DNA of 34,299 nucleotides. Origin: Gelidibacter salicanalis (GTDB lineage: Bacteria > Bacteroidota > Bacteroidia > Flavobacteriales > Flavobacteriaceae). Of this stretch, positions 26,401 to 34,272 are shown piece by piece. The first letter of the stretch is position 1; each line of letters opens with the position of its first letter. Where the stretch lies: the NCBI RefSeq assembly GCF_016469035.1, contig NZ_JAEHJZ010000052.1:62906-97204 (forward strand). Direction: 5' to 3'. Below the pieces are notes generated by a model that worked only from the letters and a program-made list of their open reading frames with translations, did no database searches and was not told the DNA's origin. The position numbers were made by a program, and so were the translations under genes.

Positions 26401-29081
26401 AAGTTACCTGAACCTCCTGTAGTGGATATGCTCAGACTACCGCTGTTAAGATTTGAACAGGAATCATTGACTTGCTCAACCAAATTTATGGTTAGACCAT
26501 CGTTAACTGTAACAGTAAATGGTGTTCTATTAGGATTGACACAGTTTTCAGCAGGACCTTCTGATGCATAATACGTAAATGTACCTTTTACACTTGTATC
26601 TGGAACCAAAGAAGATTGGCCAACAGTGTTAGGGTTATTATCAGCATAGTAAAAAACGGTATAGTCAGGATTGCTGGCTTGCGCTGACAATGGATTAGCA
26701 GTTTGGTTTAAGCAGTATTCTACATTAGCAACTGTAGGAGATGAAGTGATATCATTTACCTCAATTGTGAATGTATAGGTACAGCTCGTAACTCCTGGAG
26801 GAATTGCGTAATAAGTGCTTTGTCCCTTAGTAGCAGGGAAAGGATTAGAGGCAGTGAACTGAATTGAAGCATCAGTTACTGGAAAAGAATTGTAAAATAA
26901 CGATCCCGGAGGAAACTGTGCAGCGATTTCTGAGACAGGAATACTATTATTCTCTAGATTGCAATATAAAAACGTTCTTGTAAGAGAAACATTGGCACAA
27001 TTATCCAGAATGTATTGTTCAGCATCGATATCTACTACAATTGGATCCGTATTTGGGATACCTTCACAAATGCCATTTTGGTCATAGCCTTGTATAAGAG
27101 GCAACGAATAAACTATACCTGAGTTTGCCCCAGTTCCTGATATATATCCTCCTAGAATGACAATTTTAGGAGCACACCCATCATTCACTAAAATGGAGCA
27201 GTCTTCTGTAGTTTTTAATTTGAAACGAAGGTTTGCCAATAATTTGGTTACATCCGTATCCAAAGGTAAATACGCAATGTCCCATACAATAGCACCAGTC
27301 GCGCCTTCATTAGGATCGTAATACGGCGCGGTCGCGTTAAATAAACTATCGTATTCATTAAAAATGATACTACCTGGCACAAATTGAGACGTAAACGGAA
27401 TTGGTATTACCAATTTTGCGTTTTGTATAGGTTCGGACCCTTTGTTTCTAATTTCCAGATTGTATTGTAGCTCGTCTCCCGGTAAAGCAACATAAGGTGC
27501 TGTTGCAGGATTACCCGCAATATCAACTAATGACAACAACCCTTCAGATTCTGGAATATAAGAATCCACTGCAACAGTTATATTGAAAATGGCATATGTG
27601 TCCTGTGTAGACCCATATTCAAATCGGGTAGAGGTTTGATTGTTATTGATGATGGCTTTATCCTCATTATCCAAATCGAACATACTAATGTCCATACCCG
27701 TATTGTTTAATAGATACGGTATTCTTACACCTGGTGTTTGAATGGAAGAGTTAAAAAAGTTAGTCAGACTATTTCCAGAATGTGCTAAACTTTCAAAGGC
27801 ATTATCACTAGTTCTTCTAATTTTAAAATAGTCACCAGCAATGGTTCTATCGCCTTCACCTGCCATAACACCCAACTTTACTTTAACAGGTCCCTGTTGA
27901 GTAGTGTTAAAACCAGAAACGTCTAAGAAATGACTGATTGTAATGCTGCTATCTACAAATGCGTGACCATCAAAAACAGTCACATCTTTCCAACTCATTT
28001 CTGAATTTTCATAAACCACTACCATGCCCCAGCCACCATAAAAGCCAATGCCGTCTCCATCTCCTTCTACAAGTGCGATGTCAGCAACATGATATAAGCC
28101 ATTGTTGCCATTGTTTTTTACATAATCAGTAACATCAACATATGCAGAAAATATGTCGTTGTCTGTTCCTGATGGATAGTAAATATCAGTGGCATGAGCA
28201 GTTAATTGTGTGTAATTTGTGGCGTTAGGCCCCTTAATTGATACTTTTCTCTTATTAAAACTTTTTGTGCGTTCAACAGTTTCATTATAGGTTGACGTAT
28301 AGGAGATGTTCACATGCGCTCTGTTTTGTGGTAATACTTCTAATCTTTTAATTTTTAGAGCATAGTCTGAACCAGAAAAGATGGTATAAGGCGTCTTTAG
28401 AATCACATTTGCATTTGTCAAACTACTGGTTGCCACATCTGTTTGCGGACCGTTATTGACCGATACTTTTAGGTAGGTCTTGTCATCATTATAGCCTTTA
28501 TAAAGAAAAAACTTAACAGTGTTTCCACCAGCAGTAGAAGTAAACGTATAGGTTGCAAGAGTGGTGGAGTTAGTTATTGCGAGACCGTAAGTTGTATTTG
28601 GGATAGCTTGACCATTAAAAACTTCTGCATCATCACTAATGTTCTCAGTTATGGTCTTTCCAGTAGCAAATTCTTTGGTTACCGTAAATTCATTGTCTCC
28701 AGTAGATCTACCGGTCCAATATAGACCAGCGTAAACAATATTAGTACATTCAGGACTAATCTGATCTGACAAATTTAACGATGCGGCAGAAGAGTTCCAT
28801 GTTGCATTGTCATTGTCAACATCAACATAGGCCATATCTTCACTATTGTTGCCATTGTCATCATAATCAACCAATGTTAAATTGGTATTGCCTAGCATCG
28901 TAAAATCACCCTTTACGTTATAAACGGTTTTGTTGGGTGTAAAAGCAGAAGCTCTTGGTGTAAATTCCACCTTAACCTGTGCTTGAGTAAAAACAGAGGG
29001 CGCTAGTGCCAAAACCACTACCAGGACTAGCTGTAGGATCGGTTTTATGTTATTGATTTTTTCAGTGTATAGTTTTTTCAT
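23448..29081 (-). CDS. Giant adhesin-like protein with HYR-like repeats and type B T9SS sorting domain
   Basis: The 1877-residue exported protein has a signal peptide (about 1-35, ending TQAQ) and an N-terminal region with a DUF11-like conserved-repeat segment (about 530-580). A SprB-type repeat lies at about 870-935 (SGSLSISTTGGSGNFTYAWDF). About eight tandem HYR/Ig-like units follow (about 1040-1690), with paired cysteines and the recurring ITRTWTATDACGN and VDTTAPV motifs. The C-terminal gliding-motility-associated sorting domain (about 1780-1877) contains IFNRWGAMIYES and ends PFAGPIYVATK. That tail marks secretion by the type IX system through the type B route. The PorP/SprF and OmpA genes follow directly. 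It is probably a surface adhesin; the ligand is unknown. Confidence 0.93.
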   Translation of the reverse strand: MKKLYTEKINNIKPILQLVLVVVLALAPSVFTQAQVKVEFTPRASAFTPNKTVYNVKGDFTMLGNTNLTLVDYDDNGNNSEDMAYVDVDNDNATWNSSAASLNLSDQISPECTNIVYAGLYWTGRSTGDNEFTVTKEFATGKTITENISDDAEVFNGQAIPNTTYGLAITNSTTLATYTFTSTAGGNTVKFFLYKGYNDDKTYLKVSVNNGPQTDVATSSLTNANVILKTPYTIFSGSDYALKIKRLEVLPQNRAHVNISYTSTYNETVERTKSFNKRKVSIKGPNATNYTQLTAHATDIYYPSGTDNDIFSAYVDVTDYVKNNGNNGLYHVADIALVEGDGDGIGFYGGWGMVVVYENSEMSWKDVTVFDGHAFVDSSITISHFLDVSGFNTTQQGPVKVKLGVMAGEGDRTIAGDYFKIRRTSDNAFESLAHSGNSLTNFFNSSIQTPGVRIPYLLNNTGMDISMFDLDNEDKAIINNNQTSTRFEYGSTQDTYAIFNITVAVDSYIPESEGLLSLVDIAGNPATAPYVALPGDELQYNLEIRNKGSEPIQNAKLVIPIPFTSQFVPGSIIFNEYDSLFNATAPYYDPNEGATGAIVWDIAYLPLDTDVTKLLANLRFKLKTTEDCSILVNDGCAPKIVILGGYISGTGANSGIVYSLPLIQGYDQNGICEGIPNTDPIVVDIDAEQYILDNCANVSLTRTFLYCNLENNSIPVSEIAAQFPPGSLFYNSFPVTDASIQFTASNPFPATKGQSTYYAIPPGVTSCTYTFTIEVNDITSSPTVANVEYCLNQTANPLSAQASNPDYTVFYYADNNPNTVGQSSLVPDTSVKGTFTYYASEGPAENCVNPNRTPFTVTVNDGLTINLVEQVNDSCSNLNSGSLSISTTGGSGNFTYAWDFNGTPIATTQNINNLAEGTYSVTVSDADSDCTTTKSFVIITENTSPIEINAPAALLVNGCTVDDITINNTASLAYSASVSTIGIAKFLSEGGTFTGDGITTVTYSDTTSGTCPLIVTRTFTITDTCNQAASTTQTITIENTTPPTLVTPEAKTVECGASIEPSATGTATVTDACGSVEITYVDASVESCGETETITRTWTATDACGNASTGTQLITVVDTTAPVLTLPLDTTVECSESMAPFATGLATATDTCSEVAITYVDAAVAACGTTQIITRTWTATDACGNAVTGDQIINVVDTVAPVITAPEDVTLECSGLSRMSGSGFGEATATDGCGEVVITFEDSAIAGCGNTQSITRTWTATDECGNTASTSQTITVVDTTAPIIAAPKDILVECSESIDPSVTGTPDAFDACGGVKVTYADVDAYDTCGNTKIIERTWTATDDCGLTSTATQFLTIVDTTAPVIETPAENVVLNCNAEGNTGSLTAWLTNNGGATASDSCSTDLTWTNNYDGGGSDCNEPVTVIFTVTDACGNASTTTATYTIQDSVAPVLTPASNFTAECISEGTMSDFQNWLETNGGATASDVCSAVIWSNDFIALSEECNSTGTITFTATDGCGNSSTTTATYTITDTTAPVIETLPGETTVDCSVTPTFVQAIATDECGSDITLTFDDVTTDGNCEGAYAITRTWTATDACGNASTASQTINVQDTTAPSLVTQYESEITLACDNIPTAPNLVFEDSCSNTINVAFNETSTAAEGVENYVITRTWTVSDTCNNEAVYTQIINVNAAPVITVTDTELCNGDDLNFNLFDLLNGTFDTNGTWSVVTGNASLDGSIFNPYQLELGTYTFKYTLADDYCTSEAFVNIRLHDDCVVLPCGAEDVIISKAVTTYTDGKNDFFTVTGVETCGFTVELQIFNRWGAMIYESKNYQNDWNGTSSKASVGNSNYVPTGTYYYVINLRNSGLKPFAGPIYVATK
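24000..25970 (-). repeat. Tandem HYR-like repeat block within the adhesin gene
   Basis: Eight units of roughly 70-95 codons each carry a first Cys in a VECS-type motif, a middle Cys, and a CGN/CNN motif before xxDTTAPV. The four units nearest the N-terminus are the most alike, and two (units 5 and 6) share an inserted NNGGATASD segment, suggesting duplication in pairs. Boundaries are approximate. Confidence 0.8.
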
Positions 29082-29111
29082 AGTGATAACTTTTAAGGAA
29101 GTCAGTAGGTA

Positions 29112-29633
29112 TTATGAACGTTTATAAATGTTGTAAAAAATGATAATTTCAGGGTCAGCATTTTGAATAAAACTTCTAATCTGATCTTCAGTTACAGGAA
29201 ATTCACAATTAAGGTAGATGTATTTTAAATTATTAAAACCTTGTGTTGAAGACAAATTGAAAGGCGTATTTAAAGTGGTAGTTGATGCTATATCAATTTT
29301 GATCATTTCCACTTTATTAAAAAGCGCATTGCTTTTAGAAGCCACATTAAAGGATTTCGTATCCTTAAATTGTAATACTAAAGGCGCAGCACCCGTAACC
29401 TTTGAAATACCATTGTTCTTTACATAAATGGTCGATTTTAAATCATAAAGTAAATCTGTAGGAATTTCTTGAGTTGCAGTAGCGCTTCTGTTAGCTACAA
29501 TATCGCCGGGTGCAAACCTTTGATCGCGATCCGTTACGTTGTGAATTGCGTTTCCCTGAGAAAAACATGCACCTGAGAAAAGTCCCATAAGCATTATGAT
29601 ACTTAAAAACTTTGTTTTAATTTTGGAATCCAT
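29112..29633 (-). CDS. Exported protein of unknown function, first gene of adhesin operon
   Basis: I do not recognise this 173-residue protein. It has a signal peptide (about 1-25; a Cys at 23 in FSGACFSQ could alternatively suggest a lipobox, but the context is weak). The mature part includes AIHNVTDRDQRFAPGDIVAN, a strand-rich middle, and a C-terminal part ending FYNIYKRS. It has one mature-region cysteine in NCEFPVTEDQI and no enzyme motif. It lies 30 bases ahead of the giant adhesin gene, so it heads the operon. A partner of the adhesin or of its secretion is a reasonable guess only. Confidence 0.8.
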   Translation of the reverse strand: MDSKIKTKFLSIIMLMGLFSGACFSQGNAIHNVTDRDQRFAPGDIVANRSATATQEIPTDLLYDLKSTIYVKNNGISKVTGAAPLVLQFKDTKSFNVASKSNALFNKVEMIKIDIASTTTLNTPFNLSSTQGFNNLKYIYLNCEFPVTEDQIRSFIQNADPEIIIFYNIYKRS

Positions 29634-29993
29634 AGCCTGAATATTTATTGATGTAATTATTTTAAAAAACTAAAAGTCTGTATTGAACAGGTAAATAGCA
29701 TAAGTAGTAACATACCACTACTTTTTTCCTTAAATTAGACGAACATTAACTGGAATGTTGTAAATAAAGGAAATGGGTTTAACTGTGTTGAGGGAAGTCA
29801 TATTGCTGGGCAATACAAGATAGGATCGATTAACATGTGTTTGATTTGGGGTCATTTTACATTAATTTATTTGAACAAAGCAACAGATAACTAGTTGGTT
29901 AATCAAAAATAAATGTTGATTAACTAAAATAATCGTTAAAACGAATCGACGTAACACTTTATCGATACAAACCACATTTAATCGAACATTATC
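29634..29993. other. 360-base divergent spacer with three dyads
   Basis: This separates the minus-strand adhesin operon from plus-strand sixA. It holds AAGTAGT/ACTACTT (29702-29708 with 29717-29723), AACATT/AATGTT (29742-29747 with 29754-29759) and TTAATCA/TGATTAA (29899-29905 with 29917-29923). No exact TAnnTTTG element was found on either strand near the starts, so the promoters are not located. No gene or RNA is seen. Confidence 0.45.
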
Positions 29994-30479
29994 ATGAAGA
30001 CCATCGTACTTATAAGACATGCTAAATCCTCTTGGGAGCAGGACATCACTGATTTGAGCCGTCCTTTAAGCAAAAGAGGCGTCACTGACGCCCATCTACT
30101 TTCTACATCTTTAGATGATTTAAATTTTCAACCGGACGCCATTTTTTCAAGTCCAGCAAACAGAGCATTGTCTACCTGCTCGATTTTCATGGAAAACCTT
30201 GGGTTTCCTGACGAACTATTGAAAATTGAAGAACAGCTTTATGACTTTGGCGGCAACCGTGTGTTGCGGTTTATAAAAAATATGGACGACAACCTTAACC
30301 AAGTGATGATTTTTGGTCACAACCATGCATTTACGGAGTTGACCAATGCACTCGGAGACCGAATTATAGACAATCTGCCCACTTCAGGGCTGGTCATGAT
30401 TCAATTTGAAATTGATTCTTGGAAAGATTTACAAAAAGGCCACACCAAAATGATTTTAAAACCCAAAGACCTTAAATAA
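29994..30479 (+). CDS. sixA: SixA-type phosphohistidine phosphatase
   Basis: The 161-residue member of the histidine phosphatase superfamily has the catalytic RHG-type motif LIRHAKSSW (catalytic His9) and a second His in FGHNHAF, with DLSRPLSKRG between. This matches the SixA branch, which in E. coli removes phosphate from phosphohistidine in phosphotransfer proteins. It lies just ahead of ppk1-ppx, separated by 145 bases. A 12-base palindrome, TAACAGCTGTTA, overlaps its stop codon. The substrate in this organism is not known. Confidence 0.88.
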   Translation: MKTIVLIRHAKSSWEQDITDLSRPLSKRGVTDAHLLSTSLDDLNFQPDAIFSSPANRALSTCSIFMENLGFPDELLKIEEQLYDFGGNRVLRFIKNMDDNLNQVMIFGHNHAFTELTNALGDRIIDNLPTSGLVMIQFEIDSWKDLQKGHTKMILKPKDLK

Positions 30480-30587
30480 CAGCTGTTAAACAGGCCTTTT
30501 TGAGAATATATTCTGTTGTCATATGTGCTCTCAGTTAACAAATTGCTATTCCTTATCAAGTGACTTTATTTTGAGTGATAAATAGAA

Positions 30588-30595
30588 TATATTTG
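30588..30595 (+). promoter_or_regulatory. Candidate -7 element for ppk1-ppx
   Basis: TATATTTG matches TAnnTTTG and lies 29 bases before the ppk1 ATG. A TTTG at 30570-30573 is only 14 bases away, shorter than the usual 17-23, so the assignment is tentative. Confidence 0.4.
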
Positions 30596-30624
30596 TCATA
30601 GATTAAAATTTCAGTCCGCACTTA

Positions 30625-32685
30625 ATGGTTACAGATATAAATTCCAATACATACATCAATAGAGAGTTGAGCTGGTTGCAGTTTAACGAGCGTGTTCTAC
30701 AAGAAGCAGAAGACGAGGGCGTACCGCTCATAGAACGCCTTCGGTTTTTAGGGATTTTCTCAAACAACTTAGACGAGTTTTTTAAGGTCAGATACGCCAC
30801 CGTAAAGCGGATTGACGAAGCCGGTAAAACGGGTAAAAGTGAATTGGGCGGAATTTCTGCCAGTGAATTATTGGAGATCATCACCCAGATTGTCATTAAG
30901 CAACAAAGTGATAGTCTCCATATTTTGGCTGCCATACATAAGCGTTTGGAAGATGAAAACATCCATATTGTCAATGAGACCCAAATTGATGAAGCCCAAC
31001 ATCGTTTTATAAAAAACTACTTTATTCAACACGTCAGTCCCGCGTTGGTGATCATTATTTTAAGCGAATTGGTAAAACTTCCCACTTTAAAGGATAGTGC
31101 AGCCTACCTTGCTATTAAAATGGAGCTGGGCAAACAACAAAAACAGTATGCGCTGATAGAGATTCCGAAGTCGATGGATCGGTTTGTGGTACTGCCTAAA
31201 AAAGGTCTGGACAATTACATCATTCTCTTAGATGATTTGTTGCGCTATTGTATGGATGACATCTTCAATATTTTTGAATATGAATCGGTCTCAGCGCACA
31301 TGATTAAGATTACGCGTGATGGCGAATTGGATTTCGAAAGTGATTTAAGTAAGAGTTTTATCGAGAAAATCTCCGATAGTGTGAAACATCGGCAAACGGG
31401 AGAACCTGTGAGATTTGTATATGACAAAACCATCGATCAGGAAACCTTGTTGTTTTTGATGAATATGATGGGCATTGACTCTAAAGACAGTGTGATTCCT
31501 GGCGGTCGTTATCATAATAGACGCGATTATATGGATTTTCCGAGTTTGGGAAGAACAGGTTTATTATATGATAAAATAAAACCCTTACCCGTAAAGGGAT
31601 TGAGTTTAGAACGAAGCATCTTCAAGAACATCGCTAAAAAAGATTATTTACTGCATACGCCGTATCATACTTTTTCATACATCGTCAAGTTTTTAAGGGA
31701 AGCAGCCTTAGATCCTAAAGTAAAAAATATAAAAATTACCATTTACAGATTGGCACAAATTTCCCATGTCGCAAGTTCGCTGATCAATGCCGCCAAAAAC
31801 GGTAAAAAAGTAACCGTTGCCATCGAGTTGCAGGCACGTTTTGATGAACAAGCCAACATTGACTATGCAGAACAAATGGAAACGGATGGTGTCAATTTAT
31901 TATTTGGGGTAAAGGGACTTAAGGTTCATAGTAAAATGTGCGTGATTGAGCGCGAAGAAAATAATAAGATCAAGCGGTACGGATTTTTAAGTACCGGAAA
32001 TTTCAATGAATCAACGGCCAAACTTTATACAGATTTTACCTTGTTCACTTCCGACCAAAGAATTTTAAAGGATGTGGTGAAAGTGTTTGATTTTTTCGAA
32101 ACCAATTATAAAATTTTCAGATATAAGCATATCATCGTGTCGCCACATTATACAAAAACCAAACTATTTAAACTGATCGACACTGAAATTGAGAACGTCA
32201 AAAAGGGTAAACCTGCATTTATCAAGCTGAAGCTTAATAGTATTTCCAGTTATATGATGGTGGATAAACTTTACGAAGCCAGTAGGGCAGGTGTTAAGAT
32301 TCAGATGATTGTAAGAGGCATCTGTTGTTTGGTTCCCGGAATTAAAGGCATGAGTGAAAACATTGAGGTGATCAGTATTATTGATAAGTTTTTGGAACAT
32401 ACCAGATTATTGGTGTTTTGCAACAATAATGACCCCAAAGTATTTATTTCATCAGCCGATTGGATGTCGCGGAATATCGAAAATAGAGTGGAGGTAACCT
32501 GTCCAATCTATGATGCTGATATTAAAAAAGAATTACTGGATGTCTTTGAGATCTCTTGGAATGATAATGTAAAGGCCCGCATGTTGTGTGGCTCCCATGA
32601 AAATAAATACAAACATAATAACTTACCAAAGGTTAGGGCGCAATTTGCCATTTATAATTATTATGTCGATAAATTACAGGAATAG
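30625..32685 (+). CDS. ppk1: Polyphosphate kinase 1
   Basis: The 686-residue enzyme makes inorganic polyphosphate from ATP reversibly. The N domain begins INRELSWLQFNERVLQEA, and the following GIFSNNLDEFFKVR segment is characteristic. The two catalytic-domain histidines known from E. coli PPK1 fall at identical positions here: His435 (VHSKM, the autophosphorylated residue) and His592 (EHTRLLVF). Arg/Lys-rich substrate contacts such as STGNFNEST and SADWMSRN are present. The length is nearly that of E. coli PPK1. It is followed after 3 bases by ppx, so both are cotranscribed. Confidence 0.97.
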   Translation: MVTDINSNTYINRELSWLQFNERVLQEAEDEGVPLIERLRFLGIFSNNLDEFFKVRYATVKRIDEAGKTGKSELGGISASELLEIITQIVIKQQSDSLHILAAIHKRLEDENIHIVNETQIDEAQHRFIKNYFIQHVSPALVIIILSELVKLPTLKDSAAYLAIKMELGKQQKQYALIEIPKSMDRFVVLPKKGLDNYIILLDDLLRYCMDDIFNIFEYESVSAHMIKITRDGELDFESDLSKSFIEKISDSVKHRQTGEPVRFVYDKTIDQETLLFLMNMMGIDSKDSVIPGGRYHNRRDYMDFPSLGRTGLLYDKIKPLPVKGLSLERSIFKNIAKKDYLLHTPYHTFSYIVKFLREAALDPKVKNIKITIYRLAQISHVASSLINAAKNGKKVTVAIELQARFDEQANIDYAEQMETDGVNLLFGVKGLKVHSKMCVIEREENNKIKRYGFLSTGNFNESTAKLYTDFTLFTSDQRILKDVVKVFDFFETNYKIFRYKHIIVSPHYTKTKLFKLIDTEIENVKKGKPAFIKLKLNSISSYMMVDKLYEASRAGVKIQMIVRGICCLVPGIKGMSENIEVISIIDKFLEHTRLLVFCNNNDPKVFISSADWMSRNIENRVEVTCPIYDADIKKELLDVFEISWNDNVKARMLCGSHENKYKHNNLPKVRAQFAIYNYYVDKLQE

Positions 32686-32688
32686 ACT

Positions 32689-33597
32689 ATGTTGACCATA
32701 AAAAAATACGCTGCAATTGACATTGGTTCCAATGCGGTGCGCTTGCTTATTGCAAATATTATTGAACAAAAAGGAAAACCCACGCTTTTCAAGAAAAGCT
32801 CTTTGGTACGGGTACCCATTCGTTTAGGAGCTGACGTCTTTTTAAACCAGAAAATTTCCAAGGAAAACGAACTGCGCTTAATAGATACCATGAACGCTTT
32901 TAAATTGCTGATGAAATCACATAAAGTTGTGGCCTATAAAGCGTGTGCTACTTCGGCAATGCGTGAAGCCGAAAATGGGGCTGATCTGGTAAAGCTTATA
33001 AAAAAACATGCTAAGATAAAGATTGATATTATTGATGGTGAAGAAGAAGCCGCCATTATTGCCGCTACAGATTTGAATAGTTTTATCGATAAAAGTAAAA
33101 CGTATCTATATGTTGATGTTGGGGGTGGAAGTTCAGAGTTTTCTGTGATCCATCAAGGAATTACCACCGCTTCAAAATCGTTTAAAATAGGAACCGTAAG
33201 GTTGTTAAATGACATTGTCCAAAAAGAAGCTTGGTTAGAATTGGAAGCGTGGATTAAGAACAACACCAAGGATTTTGAGAAAATTGATCTCCTGGGTTCG
33301 GGTGGAAACATCAATAAAATCTTCAAAATTTCAGGAAAAGCTTTGGGTAAACCTCTAACGTATTTCTATCTGACCTCTTATTACAACATGCTTCAAACCT
33401 ATAGTTATGAAGAGCGTATTACGGAACTCGACTTAAATCAAGATAGGGCAGATGTGATCATTCCGGCAACCAGAATTTATCTTTCTGCCATGAAATGGAG
33501 TGACGCCAAATATATTTATGTTCCTAAGATTGGGCTTTCAGATGGGATAATTAAGAGTGTTTATTTTGGTGCGGTTTCTAGCGTAAACATCGTATAA
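32689..33597 (+). CDS. ppx: Ppx/GppA family exopolyphosphatase (short form)
   Basis: The 302-residue ASKHA-fold phosphatase removes terminal phosphate from polyphosphate or pppGpp. The phosphate-1 motif AAIDIGSNAVRLL (8-20), the catalytic-Glu region IDGEEEA (115-121) and the YVDVGGGSSEF loop (141-151) are intact. Only the two core domains are present; the C-terminal HD-like and tail domains of the E. coli enzyme (513 residues) are missing, as in other short members. The gap from ppk1 is 3 bases (TAG ACT ATG), implying coupled expression of synthesis and breakdown. Polyphosphate versus pppGpp preference cannot be read from sequence. Confidence 0.92.
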   Translation: MLTIKKYAAIDIGSNAVRLLIANIIEQKGKPTLFKKSSLVRVPIRLGADVFLNQKISKENELRLIDTMNAFKLLMKSHKVVAYKACATSAMREAENGADLVKLIKKHAKIKIDIIDGEEEAAIIAATDLNSFIDKSKTYLYVDVGGGSSEFSVIHQGITTASKSFKIGTVRLLNDIVQKEAWLELEAWIKNNTKDFEKIDLLGSGGNINKIFKISGKALGKPLTYFYLTSYYNMLQTYSYEERITELDLNQDRADVIIPATRIYLSAMKWSDAKYIYVPKIGLSDGIIKSVYFGAVSSVNIV

Positions 33598-33690
33598 ATT
33601 AGCCGTTTATCTTCTTTTTTATGTGACATATCTAATATTTCTTTGAAATAATTATTTTCAAATTATATTCACCCTCTCAAATCACATATT

Positions 33691-34218
33691 ATGAAAAATT
33701 TTTTTACGCTATTCCTTGTTTTAGGTCTATCGACCTACTCGTTTTCACAAGATATAAAATACGGTGTTCATTTTGCCACCAACATCTCCAACATGGATTA
33801 TGATGTGGATGGCATCCGATCAAACCCACATAGAAACGGTTTTGTATTTGGAGCTTTTGTCGATTTCGGACTGACCGAATCCTTAGCAGTTATGACAGAG
33901 TTGCAATATTCTCCAGAAGGCGCCAATTTGCAATATTATAAAACCGATTATCTCAATCTGCCAATCATTTTAAACTACACTATTTTTAACGATTTGAAAC
34001 TAGGTGTAGGTCCGCAAGTGGGTTTGAAGGTCTACAAACACAATGACGGATTCAAAAACTTTGTCTTTTCAGGTGTTGGATTTGCTGAGTACATGATTAC
34101 CGATGAATTTGGTGTTGATTTCCGTTATTTATACGGCATTTCCAATGTGTTTGACGATGAATTAAACTTAGAAGCCAGACAAGGTGTGATGCAATTTGGA
34201 GTCACTTACAGGCTCTAA
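33691..34218 (+). CDS. Small outer-membrane beta-barrel protein (PorT-like family)
   Basis: The 175-residue protein has a signal peptide (about 1-19, ending YSFSQ) and alternating beta strands typical of the outer-membrane beta-barrel domain found in PorT-like and OmpX-like proteins. These include the YGVHFATNISNM start, the TELQYSPEGANL segment, YLNLPIILNY, GVGPQVGLK and a terminal strand ending in VTYRL. It is too short and generic to be called the T9SS component PorT itself. It follows ppx by 93 bases, a spacer that holds a TTTGAAA/TTTCAAA dyad (33642-33662). Function is unknown. Confidence 0.82.
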   Translation: MKNFFTLFLVLGLSTYSFSQDIKYGVHFATNISNMDYDVDGIRSNPHRNGFVFGAFVDFGLTESLAVMTELQYSPEGANLQYYKTDYLNLPIILNYTIFNDLKLGVGPQVGLKVYKHNDGFKNFVFSGVGFAEYMITDEFGVDFRYLYGISNVFDDELNLEARQGVMQFGVTYRL

Positions 34219-34237
34219 TAGCAGTTAATTTGGATAT

Positions 34238-34272
34238 AAAAAAAGCTCTAACAGTGTGTTGGAGCTTTTTTT
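34238..34272. terminator. Bidirectional terminator at the right end
   Basis: GCTCTAACA (34245-34253) pairs with TGTTGGAGC (34257-34265), with one wobble, around GTG. It is flanked by seven A on the left and seven T on the right. It ends the beta-barrel gene and could also end a minus-strand gene entering from the right. Confidence 0.9.

Noticed and set aside
30477-30488. 12-base perfect palindrome at the sixA stop codon as a terminator
   Set aside because: TAACAGCTGTTA has no loop room as a terminator stem and no T tract directly after it; probably incidental.
33642-33662. TTTGAAA/TTTCAAA dyad before the beta-barrel gene as an operator
   Set aside because: Exact but low-complexity and AT-rich, so not strong enough to list as a regulatory site without conservation data.
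33691-34218. Calling this gene porT
   Set aside because: The beta-barrel family match is generic; the protein is shorter than T9SS PorT and lacks the genomic context I associate with it.
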